Part shown: in pieces, positions 50,490 through 59,437 of the stretch
Layout of the letters: every line of letters begins with the position of its first letter
Position numbering within the stretch: the first letter of the stretch is position 1
Source: 79-D21 sp964521575
GTDB lineage: Bacteria; Synergistota; Synergistia; Synergistales; 79-D21
DNA: 64,000 nt
Reading direction: 5' to 3'
Assembly (NCBI GenBank): GCA_964521575.1
Contig: CAZFSR010000002.1
Span: forward strand, 62,001 to 126,000
The notes under the pieces: generated by a model
What the model was told of the DNA's origin: nothing
Database searches by the model: none
What the model saw: only the letters and a program-made list of their open reading frames with translations
Translations under genes and position numbers: made by a program

Positions 50490-51878
50490 GTAGTCGTCAT
50501 CCAGGCGAACGATGTCGTCCTCCCCGACGTACTCCCCGTTCTGGACCTCGATGATCTCCAGGGGAACCTTACCGGGGTTCGAAAGCCGATGCGGGGTTCC
50601 CTTCGGGACATAACAACTCTGCCCCTCGTAGATCATGGACTCGGATCCGTCCAGGCTTACGAGGGCCGTCCCCCTGACCACGACCCAGTGTTCGCTTCGG
50701 TGATGGTGGTATTGCAGGCTCAGCCGGGCCCCGGGCTCGACGACGATCCGCTTGATCTTGTACCGGTCCGCCTGCTTCAGGGTCTCGTAGGTTCCCCAGG
50801 GACGGGCATTGACCGGTGCTTCCACGACCTCTCTCCGTCCCTCCTCTTTCAGTTCCCGGACCACTTCCCGGACTTTCTGGGAACTGCCCCTGGGCGCGAC
50901 GAAAAGGGCGTCGGGCGTATCGACCACGAGCATATCGTGAAGGTCAACGCCGAAAATCAGCCGGTGGTTCCCGTAAAGAAGGCTGTCCCTGCCCCCGATC
51001 AGCCGGACGTTCCCCTTGAGGGCGTTTCCGCGTTCGTCCATGGGCAGGGCACTATAGACGGCATCCCAGCTTCCGACGTCCGACCATCCTGCCTCCAGGG
51101 GAACCGCCGCCACTCGATCCGCCTTCTCCATGACGGCATAGTCGATCGAAACCGGCGGAAGGGATTCGAACCCCCCGAGAAGGGCTTCGAGCCCCGCCTC
51201 GCAGAGAGCCCCGACCTCGGGGACATGGCGCTTGAGGTCCGAAGCCATCCTGCCGAGCCGGAAACAGAACATGCCCCCGTTCCAGAGGTAACGTCCGCTT
51301 TCGAGGTATTCCTGCGCCGTTTCGAGGGAAGGCTTTTCCACGAAGCGAAGGACGGGCCTGACGCCGCCGGGGTCATCCTCCGGGCCGCATTCCATGTACC
51401 CGTAGCCCGTTTCCGGACGGTCCGGGACAATCCCGAAGGTGACGAGGGCATCCTTCTCGGCAGCGCCGATCGCGATCCGGACAGCGCGGCCGAAGGCGTC
51501 CCCGTCACGGATCAGGTGGTCGCTCGGGCAAACCAGGACGATATCGTCCTCCGAAGCGGAAGCCGTTTCCCTCAGGGCGGCCAATCCCAGCGCGATCGCG
51601 GGGCAGGTGTTCCGCCCGAACGGCTCGATGATGACGGGATCTCCATTCCGGGGGAGGATCCCCCGGACCTGGTGCCTCACGAGGGCTTGCCACTCGCGGC
51701 CCGCGACCACCCTGACCGAACGGGCCGAAGCAAGGGGAACCAGCCGGAGCACCGTTTCCTGCAGGAGGGTCCGTTCCCCCACCAGCGGAAGGAACTGCTT
51801 CGGCAACTCTTCGCGAGAAAGCGGCCAGAGGCGGGTTCCGCTACCCCCGGCCAGGACCAGGACATGAAGGTTGGACAT
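50475..51878 (-). CDS. manC: Mannose-1-phosphate guanylyltransferase / mannose-6-phosphate isomerase
   Basis: This bifunctional enzyme makes GDP-mannose for polysaccharide. The product is 467 aa. LAGGSGTRLWPLSREELPKQFL (in part, GGSGTRLWPLSRE) is the nucleotidyltransferase loop, VEKPSLETA the sugar site, and the C-terminal cupin has RIVVEPGARLSLQYHHHRSEHW and GTPHRLSN, the isomerase metal region. It lies 16 bases downstream of ychF. No other capsule genes are nearby. Confidence 0.95.
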   Translation of the reverse strand: MSNLHVLVLAGGSGTRLWPLSREELPKQFLPLVGERTLLQETVLRLVPLASARSVRVVAGREWQALVRHQVRGILPRNGDPVIIEPFGRNTCPAIALGLAALRETASASEDDIVLVCPSDHLIRDGDAFGRAVRIAIGAAEKDALVTFGIVPDRPETGYGYMECGPEDDPGGVRPVLRFVEKPSLETAQEYLESGRYLWNGGMFCFRLGRMASDLKRHVPEVGALCEAGLEALLGGFESLPPVSIDYAVMEKADRVAAVPLEAGWSDVGSWDAVYSALPMDERGNALKGNVRLIGGRDSLLYGNHRLIFGVDLHDMLVVDTPDALFVAPRGSSQKVREVVRELKEEGRREVVEAPVNARPWGTYETLKQADRYKIKRIVVEPGARLSLQYHHHRSEHWVVVRGTALVSLDGSESMIYEGQSCYVPKGTPHRLSNPGKVPLEIIEVQNGEYVGEDDIVRLDDDYRREG

Positions 51879-51894
51879 GAAACCACCCCTAAAT

Positions 51895-52989
51895 TCAAAC
51901 GTTGAAGCGGATTTCCAGGATATCCCCGTCCCTGACCGGATAATCCTTCCCCTCGAGGCGGAGAACCCCGGCTTCCCGGCAGGCCGCGAAACTGCCGCCG
52001 TGCTTCATGAATTCCTCGTAGTTGACCACCTGGGCCCGGATGAAGCCCCTGGCCAGGTCGGAGTGAATCGTTCCGGCCGCTTCGACCGCTGTGGCCCGGT
52101 TTTTCAGGGTCCAGGCCCGGACCTCGTCGGGCCCCACCGTGAAGAAGGACAAAAGCCCCAAAAGGCCGTACGCCCCGTAGACCAGCCGTTTGCGGCCCGT
52201 CTCCTCCACCTTCAGTTCAGCCATGAATTCCGCCTGTTCATCCGCCGAAAGGGAAGCAAGCTCCATCTCCATCCGGCCGTAGACCCGCACGAGGGGCATG
52301 CCGCGGGTTTCGCAGAGGGCCTCCAGGTCGGCCAGGCCGGGGATGGAATCGTCCCTGACCTGGGTTTCGTCGAGGTTCAGCACCACCAGTTCCGGCTTGA
52401 GGGAGACGAAGGTGAACCCGCGGAGAAGGCGAAGCTGGTCTTCTCCAAGGGGAAGGTCCCTCAGGGGGCGTTCTTCCAGCAGGTGTTCCTGGCAGATTTT
52501 CAGCAGGTCCGCCTCTGTCTGCTCCTCCGGAAGAAGGCGTTTCTTGGCGGCAAGCCGGTTGAGCCGGGTCTCGGTCACCCCAAGGTCCCGGAGGATCAGT
52601 TCCGTTTCGACGATGTTCCAGTCCCTCAGGGGGTCGATGGTTTCCTCCGGGTGCGGGACCTCCGGGTTGTCGAAGGCCCTGAGCACGTGCACGAGGGCAT
52701 CCGCTTCGGCTACGAATGAAAGGAAGGCGTTCCCCAGGCCGGCGCCCCTCGAGGCGTCCCTGGAAAGACCCGCAAGGTCCACGAACTCCACGAGGGCTGG
52801 AGTCCGCTTCTTTGGCTTGAAGAGTTCCGTCAGTTTCTCGATCCGATCGTCCGGCACCTCGACGATGGCCCTGTTGGGATCCGTCCGGCCTCCCGCATAG
52901 GGCTTCACTTCCGCCCCGGACCCGGTAATGACGTTGAAAACGGTCGTTTTCCCGCTCAGGGGCAGACCGATGATTCCACAACCCAGCAT
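51895..52989 (-). CDS. ychF: Ribosome-associated ATPase YchF (Obg family)
   Basis: This is an Obg-like ATPase that binds ribosomes, 364 aa from the ATG after GGAGGAGGAA; the longer frame is not supported. The P-loop is GLPLSGKTT (the family commonly has GLPNVGKST), then DLAGLSRDASRGAGLGNAFLS, VLNLDETQ (replacing NKxD) and a C-terminal TGS domain with GTIHSDLARGFIRAQV. All family parts are intact apart from the altered P-loop. Confidence 0.94.
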   Translation of the reverse strand: MLGCGIIGLPLSGKTTVFNVITGSGAEVKPYAGGRTDPNRAIVEVPDDRIEKLTELFKPKKRTPALVEFVDLAGLSRDASRGAGLGNAFLSFVAEADALVHVLRAFDNPEVPHPEETIDPLRDWNIVETELILRDLGVTETRLNRLAAKKRLLPEEQTEADLLKICQEHLLEERPLRDLPLGEDQLRLLRGFTFVSLKPELVVLNLDETQVRDDSIPGLADLEALCETRGMPLVRVYGRMEMELASLSADEQAEFMAELKVEETGRKRLVYGAYGLLGLLSFFTVGPDEVRAWTLKNRATAVEAAGTIHSDLARGFIRAQVVNYEEFMKHGGSFAACREAGVLRLEGKDYPVRDGDILEIRFNV

Positions 52990-53095
52990 GGCGATTCCTC
53001 CTCCTTCAGGCTCAAGGAAAGCGAAGCCGTCGTCCGGCATCATTATAGCGGGATGACGGTCATCCGGTATGATTATGGAATGGGAGGTGATCCTC

Positions 53096-54577
53096 TTGAA
53101 AAGATCGTGTGTCGTCCTGGCCTTCTGGCTCATGGCCGCCTGGGCCGCTCCGGGCTATGGCCAGGAGGCGGCAGTGAAAATCGCCGACGTCTACCCGCGA
53201 GGGGCAAGGGTGGTCCTGGAAGCGCCCGCCCGCCCCGAAACGACCTTCGACCTGCCGATGTCCTTCGAGGAGGATTCCATCCGCGTCCTCGGCCGGGGAG
53301 CCCGCATCCTTTCGGTTGAAACAAGCCGGATCCAGAGGACGGGATGGGTTCCTCCCGCTCTCGCCGGACTGGATGCGAGGGTGAAGAACGCCAGACTGGA
53401 AGTGGATCGTCTCGAATCCAGGGCGGCTTCGCTTCAGCAAACCTCGAAACATCTCCAGGACCCGGTTCCTTCAAGCTGGAAACCCCAGGACCTGCTGAAA
53501 TTCCTGGACACCGCGGCGAAACGGCGTGAACAGGCGGAGAAGGAAATCCGCGATAATGCCCGGGCCCTTGATAAGGCTAAGGCGGAATTTTCCCGCCTTG
53601 AAACGGAGCTTTCCGGCAAGATGCCTCCCGAACCCGATGCCGCGCTACGGGTACGGGTCAAGACATCGGGAGCGGGAAGCCTCCGGCTCGTTCTCTGGAC
53701 TCCCCACGCCTCCTGGAACACACGCTATGCCCTGGACCTGGCCGCAAGGACGGGGAAGGTGTCTTTCGGCCAGGAAGCCCTCGTCCAGCAGAAAACGGGA
53801 TTTGACTGGGACGGTGAGATCATCCTCCACACCGTCCAGCCGAGACGGACCATGACCGCGCCCGAGCTGCCTCCGCTGATCGCCGACTTCCGGCAGGAGC
53901 GGCAGAGGAGCGACGGCATCATGATGATGAAAGAGGCCGCGGTCCCCGACAAGGCCGGCGAGACGGTCCAGGAGGAAACGCTCACCGATCTCGCATTGAA
54001 AACCCGCGGCCGGGTTTCCGGGGAGGGAACTCCCTCTCGGATTTCCGTTGCCTCGTTCAGCCTTCCCTCCGAGACCGGCGTCGTGGTCATCCCGGCCCTG
54101 GAGCGGGAAGCCTGGCTGACCGCCGAGATCAAGGCCCTCGACCGCGCCCTGCTCCCTGGACCCGCTGAACTTTCGATGGACGGGTCCCCCTCGGGGAGGG
54201 CCCTCATCGGGACGATGGGCCGCGGAGAGAGCCTGAAGCTCGCTTTCGGGCGGGTTCCCCTCGTCACCTCCTCGCTGGAGGAGGCCGTCCCCCGCGAGGG
54301 AACAACCTGGGGACGCGGCAGGCTTGAAAAGGCCTTCACCCTTTCGGTGACCAACGGGATGGGAACGCAAACCGCCGTGAAGGTGCTGGACCGCGTCCCG
54401 GTCAGCGCACAGGACAAGATCAAGGTCGAGGTGCTGGCGCTGGACCCGAAGCCCTCGAAACAGGACGACCGGGGAATCCTCACCTGGGATTTGACGCTTG
54501 CACCGGGAGAGACGAAGAAACTGTCCCTCAAATACCGGCTGACCTACCCGGCGGACCGGGCCCTCATTTTCCGTTGA
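53096..54577 (+). CDS. DUF4139-domain secreted protein
   Basis: This 493-aa protein starts at TTG 7 bases after GGGAGGTGA; a signal peptide (KRSCVVLAFWLMAAWAAPGYGQ) follows. The order is an N-terminal strand-rich domain (DUF4140-like), a coiled coil at about 90-160, then the beta-rich DUF4139 region with PHASWNTRYALDL and the C-terminal LAPGETKKLSLKYRLTYP. Proteins of this type are periplasmic or surface-exposed and of unknown function. It converges on the M48 gene with a 14-base overlap. Confidence 0.8.
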   Translation: MKRSCVVLAFWLMAAWAAPGYGQEAAVKIADVYPRGARVVLEAPARPETTFDLPMSFEEDSIRVLGRGARILSVETSRIQRTGWVPPALAGLDARVKNARLEVDRLESRAASLQQTSKHLQDPVPSSWKPQDLLKFLDTAAKRREQAEKEIRDNARALDKAKAEFSRLETELSGKMPPEPDAALRVRVKTSGAGSLRLVLWTPHASWNTRYALDLAARTGKVSFGQEALVQQKTGFDWDGEIILHTVQPRRTMTAPELPPLIADFRQERQRSDGIMMMKEAAVPDKAGETVQEETLTDLALKTRGRVSGEGTPSRISVASFSLPSETGVVVIPALEREAWLTAEIKALDRALLPGPAELSMDGSPSGRALIGTMGRGESLKLAFGRVPLVTSSLEEAVPREGTTWGRGRLEKAFTLSVTNGMGTQTAVKVLDRVPVSAQDKIKVEVLALDPKPSKQDDRGILTWDLTLAPGETKKLSLKYRLTYPADRALIFR

Positions 54578-55817
54578 CCTGAGGGGGACTCTGGCTCCTG
54601 AGGGCGAGGATGCGCTCTCCCACCGAGGGATGCGTCGCGTACCAGGCTGAAAACCGGGGTTCGGATGGGGTCCAGGCCAGGCTGTCCGTCGCGAGGCGGG
54701 CGAGCGCCCGGACCAGCGCTTCCGGCCCTTCGAGCGCGGCGGCGTAGCGATCCGCCTCGAATTCATGCCGCCTCGAAGACGCCGACAGAAGGGGCTGGAG
54801 GAAAAGCGCCGAGATGGAACCCCAATAAAGGGCAGCCATGACGACGAAGGTTTCGGGCGTGGCGGGAAGGCCGAAGGCCCCTGTCAATCCGCCTTCCCGC
54901 CACGCAAGGGCGGCGAAGAGGACAAGCGTCGACTGGATGGCGAACAGAAGCCCGATCCCGGCTGTGACGTGTCCCCTTTGCCAATGCCCGATCTCGTGGG
55001 CAACGACCGCGGCGGCCTCGTCATCAGGGAAACCTTCTACCAGGGTATCGAAAAGCACGACCCGACGGGTACGCCCGAGCCCGGCGAAAAAGGCGTTGCT
55101 GCGAGTGGAACGGCGGCTCCCGTCGGCGACGAACAGGGCCGAAACCGGAACGCCGGTCCGCTCCAGAAGGGATTCGATCCTCGTTTTCAGGGGTCCGTCC
55201 GGAAGGGGACGCAGCCGGTAAAAGAGCGGCAGCACGAGGCCGGGGAAAAGGAACGCCACGACGACGTCGAAAACCGCTATCCCCGCGAGGGCCAGGGCAA
55301 AACCGTACGTGCGGCTGACCAGGAAGGCGGCCAGGGCCGCGAGGAAGCCGGCGAGGCCGGCGGAAAGGAAGACCCTCAGGAAGGTGTCGCGCAGGAAGAG
55401 GCCCAGGGAGGAACGGTTGAAGCCAAAGCGGTTTTCCACGCTGAAGGTGCCGTAAAGTTCCCAGGGGAGGTCGAGAAGGGAAAGGGCAGCGGCCATAAGG
55501 GCCCCAAGCGCGAATCCCGCACCGGCCGGTCCGGGAAAAAACCTTTCGGCAAACCGGGTCATCCCGGCCAGCCCTCCGGCACCGACGATCAGGGCGAGGC
55601 CCGCATACCGGGTAAGAAGGGAGCCGAGAAAAACGCGCAGCCGCTCCCGTGCGTAGGCGACGCCGCGCCACCAGCCGTAACCCTCGGGCAGGAGGGGGGC
55701 CAAGGCGGGAGGGACGGTTCGTTCGATCCTGTCGAGCCATCTCCACTGGCCGAGAGCCAGGACCGTTTCGATTAGGGCCCCCGAAGACAGGGCAAGCCAG
55801 AAGATGATGGACCACAT
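54564..55817 (-). CDS. M48 metalloprotease, Ste24/CAAX-protease type
   Basis: This is a membrane zinc protease of 417 aa. The catalytic AHEIGHWQRGH lies near residue 275 and the third ligand is the Glu of HEFEADRYAAAL. About seven hydrophobic segments occur before and after, with ENRFGFNRSS in the N-terminal Ste24-type domain. The ATG at 55817 has no clear ribosome site, suggesting a leaderless or near-leaderless transcript divergent from the next gene, which starts within 26-35 bases. Confidence 0.9.
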   Translation of the reverse strand: MWSIIFWLALSSGALIETVLALGQWRWLDRIERTVPPALAPLLPEGYGWWRGVAYARERLRVFLGSLLTRYAGLALIVGAGGLAGMTRFAERFFPGPAGAGFALGALMAAALSLLDLPWELYGTFSVENRFGFNRSSLGLFLRDTFLRVFLSAGLAGFLAALAAFLVSRTYGFALALAGIAVFDVVVAFLFPGLVLPLFYRLRPLPDGPLKTRIESLLERTGVPVSALFVADGSRRSTRSNAFFAGLGRTRRVVLFDTLVEGFPDDEAAAVVAHEIGHWQRGHVTAGIGLLFAIQSTLVLFAALAWREGGLTGAFGLPATPETFVVMAALYWGSISALFLQPLLSASSRRHEFEADRYAAALEGPEALVRALARLATDSLAWTPSEPRFSAWYATHPSVGERILALRSQSPPQVNGK

Positions 55818-55851
55818 GCCGTAAAGTCTATCACGCGGAGGAGTGATTGAA

Positions 55852-56832
55852 ATGATGAAGGAAACGGGCCTGCTGCTGCTTTTCGACACCGACCGGCCCT
55901 GTTGGTCGGCTCCGCTCGTGCGGCTCGCCGGAGAGGATCCCGCAGGGCTGTGCACCCTGGAGGGAATGGGGCTGCTCGAAAGAAAGGGACCGGAGGGGTA
56001 TGTCCTGACGGGGCAGGGGAAGGCGCGCTTCGCCGAGCTGGCGGGAGAATCCTTCCTGGAAGCCACCCCCGGGAATCCCCCCGCGGACGCCGCCCGAAGC
56101 CTCTTTTCCCTGGAGACCGTCCTCCGCCTTGACCAGGGTTTCCACAGCCCCTGGGGGAGCAAGGACGCGAAGACGAACGTTTCCCTTCCCTTCTTCCCCG
56201 CCCTCCCGGCCGCAACCAGCCTGGAAGAACTGCAGGCGCTCGAAAGGCACCCCCTCGCGGTTTCCTTTGCCGACGCGTTCCCCAGGAACAAAGAGAAAGG
56301 CTCCTGCCCCGGTTCGGAACGGCTGATGGGTTGGACGGCCGAAAACAAGGCCTCGCAAGGCCGGCTTTCTCTCGATGTCCTCTTCCTGCACCGTTACGAT
56401 TACGCCTACTACATGGACGCGGCCGCCCCCGGCGATTCCCTCCGGCTGCTGAACACCGACCGGCTGATGATCCGCCTGGCCGAGCCCGCAGAAGACGGGG
56501 CTGAAGCCTTCCTCAGCGAGGTGTTCCGGGACCTCTCCTCTCTGCGCCCCTTCCTGGAATACGCGCGAAGGTTCCTTCTGCCGGGGCGCTTCGACACCGA
56601 CACGCAGGAGCAATCCTCGGTCACCTGGTGGGTCTGGGCCACCCGCACCCTGGAAGAGGCCAAGCGCATCGGCAGCTGGCTTGCCCCCGTCTCAAACGCC
56701 CTGATCGGCCCCTCAGCCCCCCTGGACTTCTGGATTCTTTCCCTGGAGGCCCTTAAAGAGGAAACATCGCGCCACGAAACCTTTTACGAGCTCTTCGAAA
56801 GCGCGGCGGTTCCCGTCGCGCGCACCGCCTGA
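55852..56832 (+). CDS. Unknown protein with a winged-helix-like N-terminus
   Basis: I do not recognise this 326-aa protein. Residues about 15-60 (LEGMGLLERKGPEGYVLTGQGKARFAELA) look like a small winged-helix domain, and the rest is a mixed helical domain with aromatic stretches (FLHRYDYAYYMDA, VTWWVWATRTLEEA). No signal peptide. The ATG at 55852 follows GGAGG; GTG at 55843 is an alternative. It is divergent from the M48 gene. Confidence 0.6.
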   Translation: MMKETGLLLLFDTDRPCWSAPLVRLAGEDPAGLCTLEGMGLLERKGPEGYVLTGQGKARFAELAGESFLEATPGNPPADAARSLFSLETVLRLDQGFHSPWGSKDAKTNVSLPFFPALPAATSLEELQALERHPLAVSFADAFPRNKEKGSCPGSERLMGWTAENKASQGRLSLDVLFLHRYDYAYYMDAAAPGDSLRLLNTDRLMIRLAEPAEDGAEAFLSEVFRDLSSLRPFLEYARRFLLPGRFDTDTQEQSSVTWWVWATRTLEEAKRIGSWLAPVSNALIGPSAPLDFWILSLEALKEETSRHETFYELFESAAVPVARTA

Positions 56833-56884
56833 GTATCGTCTATAATGACGCCGCGAAAGGCACTCGGGAAAGCGAGGGAGTTCC

Positions 56885-57538
56885 ATGGACCTGACCACCT
56901 TCAAGCTGGGCGGCCCCCTTATGGCGGTAATCGCCGCCGTTTCCGTCCTGGGGTTTGCCATCGTGATCGAGCGGCTGCTCTTTTTCCGCCGTGCCTCCAC
57001 GGACCCCATGGTCCTGGAAACCGCCTTGGGGAAAGCGCTCTACGAGGGTGACGAAGCCGCCGCTACTGCCATCGTCAAGGCCGGTTCCAGCTCGCTCCAC
57101 CGCCTTTTCGAGGTCGCCGTCGCCCACTGGCAGGCCGACCCGGATTCGCTGGAAACCCTCATGGAACAGCAGCTGCGCAGGGAGATGTTCAGATGGGAAA
57201 AGGGACTGGGGATGCTCGCCACGATCGCCCGTGTAGCCCCCCTCCTGGGACTCCTCGGAACCGTGCTCGGCATGGTCTCCACCTTTCGGGGCCTTCCCGG
57301 CGTTTCCGGAAGCACCGTTTCGGGAGCAGGGATGGCCGACCTGGCTTCGGGGATCTGGGTGGCGCTCTTGACGACCGTCGCCGGACTGTCGGTGGCCGTC
57401 CCCGTGATCCTCTGCCACACGTTTCTTTCCGCCAGGGTCGACAGCGAGGAGGAAACCCTCCACAGAGGCATCGATTTCCTGGTCCGGGAGAAACTCCTCC
57501 AGGGCGGGTTGAAGACGGAGGCCCGAAAGAACCGATGA
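56885..57538 (+). CDS. exbB: ExbB/TolQ/MotA-family proton channel
   Basis: This 217-aa inner-membrane protein supplies proton-motive energy to the TonB complex. It has three hydrophobic segments: near residue 10-30, and the pair at about 115-140 and 155-185 that carry GLLGTVLGMVSTFRGL and LLTTVAGLSVAVPVIL, the ExbB/MotA signature. It overlaps the next gene by ATGA. Confidence 0.93.
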   Translation: MDLTTFKLGGPLMAVIAAVSVLGFAIVIERLLFFRRASTDPMVLETALGKALYEGDEAAATAIVKAGSSSLHRLFEVAVAHWQADPDSLETLMEQQLRREMFRWEKGLGMLATIARVAPLLGLLGTVLGMVSTFRGLPGVSGSTVSGAGMADLASGIWVALLTTVAGLSVAVPVILCHTFLSARVDSEEETLHRGIDFLVREKLLQGGLKTEARKNR

Positions 57539-58404
57539 AAAAGCTCCTCCCCATCCTGGCCGCGTTCGCCCTTTTCTGCTGGAACGGAACTGCCCGGGCG
57601 GCTCCTGCCGCGCGCATCGTCTCCCTCGCCCCTAGCATTACGGAAGCCCTCGACGCCATCGGCCTCATGGGATCCGTCGTGGCCGTCTCGGAACACGACG
57701 ATTATCCCCCCGCCGTCAGGAAACTCCCGAAAGTCGGCGGGTATGCGACTCCCTCGATCGAGCGGATCCTCTCCTTCCGCCCGACCCTCGTCGTCGGGGA
57801 ATCAACCTTCCATGGCCAGACCCTCTCCCGCCTTTCCGGCATGGGCGTCCGGACCCTTTCGCTTGACCTTCACCGCTCCCTCGACCAGGTCGACACCGCC
57901 CTGGGGATCCTCGGGCGGGAGCTTGGGCGAAAGGAACAGGCGGCCCGGGCAGTGAGAAAGATCCGGTCCGGGCTGGAATCGACACGGCGCCAGATTCAAG
58001 CCGCCCACCCAGGCGGGGTCCCTTCAGTCCTCGTCGTCGTCTGGCACGATCCCCTGACGGTGGCCGGGAGGACCAACTACATCCAGGACGTCCTGACCCG
58101 CCTCGGAATCCCCAACGCCGCCCACCGGATCATTTTCTCCTTCCCCCAGGTCGATCGAGAGACCGTGCTGTCCCTGGACCCGGACATCGTCGTCCTGGCC
58201 CAGGCTGAAAAGGGAATGGCCACGACCCGCGAAACCTTCGACGCCCTTTTCAGGGGACTTCCTCTACGGGCGGCCCGTACCGGAAGCGTGGTCACCGTCC
58301 GATCGGACTCGCTTTTCCACCCGGGCCCTCGGGTCCTGGAAGCCGCGCGCCTGCTGGCGGAAGCCCTCGACAAGGGCAAGGGGGGGAAACCCCTTGTCCC
58401 GTAG
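57535..58404 (+). CDS. BtuF-like periplasmic substrate-binding protein
   Basis: This 289-aa protein has a signal peptide (MKKLLPILAAFALFCWNGTARA) and the class III binding-protein pattern: RIVSLAPSITEALDAIG, VGGYATPSIERILSFRPTLVV, and the C-terminal LDPDIVVLAQ. It would bind a corrinoid or ferric chelate for an ABC transporter such as the one at 62.7-64 kb. It is set between exbB and exbD, an unusual interleaving. The assignment as cobalamin rather than iron chelate is tentative. Confidence 0.85.
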   Translation: MKKLLPILAAFALFCWNGTARAAPAARIVSLAPSITEALDAIGLMGSVVAVSEHDDYPPAVRKLPKVGGYATPSIERILSFRPTLVVGESTFHGQTLSRLSGMGVRTLSLDLHRSLDQVDTALGILGRELGRKEQAARAVRKIRSGLESTRRQIQAAHPGGVPSVLVVVWHDPLTVAGRTNYIQDVLTRLGIPNAAHRIIFSFPQVDRETVLSLDPDIVVLAQAEKGMATTRETFDALFRGLPLRAARTGSVVTVRSDSLFHPGPRVLEAARLLAEALDKGKGGKPLVP

Positions 58405-58780
58405 AAGACTGCAGCCCGACCTCGATCTGACTCCTCTCATCGACGTCCTGTTCATGCTGGTCCTCTTTTTCGTCCTGACCGCCTCCCTCCTGCAGGGACA
58501 GATTTCGGTCAACCTGCCCGCAGGACAGGGGACGATCCTGAGGGGCCGGCCCGCCGTCATCGAGATCCTTTCCGACGGACACATCCGCTGGGAAGGGAGA
58601 AGCACCTCCAGGGAGGATGCCTTCATCCTGGCCCGGCAGGCGGACAAGGCAGGCCGCGACATTGTCATCGCCGCCGACCGCAACGTGCCTTACGGGACGG
58701 TCGCCTCCTTCCTGGAGGCCTTGCGCACCAGGGGGGTGCAGGATGTGGGGCTTGCCCTGGGCGGGGGGAAGGCCCCTTGA
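58394..58780 (+). CDS. exbD: ExbD/TolR-family protein
   Basis: This 128-aa protein has a short cytoplasmic start with the basic RRRLQPDLDLTPLIDVLFML, a single membrane helix with the conserved Asp, and a periplasmic domain ending ARQADKAGRDIVIAADRN and PYGTVASFLEALR. The start is TTG at 58394, overlapping the binding-protein gene by 11 bases. Confidence 0.93.
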   Translation: MSRRRLQPDLDLTPLIDVLFMLVLFFVLTASLLQGQISVNLPAGQGTILRGRPAVIEILSDGHIRWEGRSTSREDAFILARQADKAGRDIVIAADRNVPYGTVASFLEALRTRGVQDVGLALGGGKAP

Positions 58781-59421
58781 AACATTGGCTTTTCCCCCTG
58801 TTTGCGAGCCTGCTGCTCCATGCGGCCGTCATGCTGATGTTCCCCGGGGAAAGCCTGACTGCCCCGGTACCTCCAAAGGTCCTGAAAGCCCGCCTCGTCA
58901 TGTTGCCATCGGTCGCCGCCTTCCCCGCCGCTCCCGAAAGACAGCCGGGCACTCCTCGTCCGCCTTCCGGGAGCGGACCTTCGCCAAAGAAAGACCTCAC
59001 TCCGCGGCGACAGGAAAAGCCGGCTACAAGGCAAGCCGTGCCCCCACCAGGGCAAGCCCCGGGAGAATTGGCAGGGGAACCGGGCCTAAAGGACCAACGG
59101 GCCCTTCCGGGTGCCGTCCCGCGGACACCGGAAGCCCCCGCACCGGATTCTCCCCCCGCTGTCCGAGAGGCGGCGGAACCCGACATCCTTACCCGGGTTC
59201 CGCCGCTCTATCCGCTCGCCTCACGCAGGAAAGGGGAAGCGGGAACCGTGCTCCTGCTAGTGCGCATCGACGCCGGGGGCAAGGTCCTGGAGGTCTCCGT
59301 GAGGTCGACCTCCGGGCACCCCGCCCTGGACCGTTCGGCAGTGACGGCGGTAAGCCGTTGGAAATTCCGGCCCGGCGCCCCGGGGCTCCTGCTTGTCCCG
59401 GTGGTATTCAGGCTGGAATGA
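58777..59421 (+). CDS. tonB: TonB-family protein
   Basis: This 214-aa energy-coupling protein has an N-terminal membrane helix (WLFPLFASLLLHAAVMLMFP), a Pro/Ala/Arg-rich linker (about 50-130), and a C-terminal TonB domain with PPLYPLASRRKGEAGTVLLLVRI and SGHPALDRSAVTAVSRWKFRP. The start is TTG overlapping the exbD stop. Confidence 0.93.
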   Translation: MKHWLFPLFASLLLHAAVMLMFPGESLTAPVPPKVLKARLVMLPSVAAFPAAPERQPGTPRPPSGSGPSPKKDLTPRRQEKPATRQAVPPPGQAPGELAGEPGLKDQRALPGAVPRTPEAPAPDSPPAVREAAEPDILTRVPPLYPLASRRKGEAGTVLLLVRIDAGGKVLEVSVRSTSGHPALDRSAVTAVSRWKFRPGAPGLLLVPVVFRLE

Positions 59422-59437
59422 AAAGGAGGAGACGGCC

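Noticed and set aside
55818..56348. N-terminal extension of the M48 protease by 177 aa
   Set aside because: It overlaps the divergent gene and has Ser/Arg/Pro-rich shadow composition; the hydrophobic N-terminus begins at the chosen ATG.
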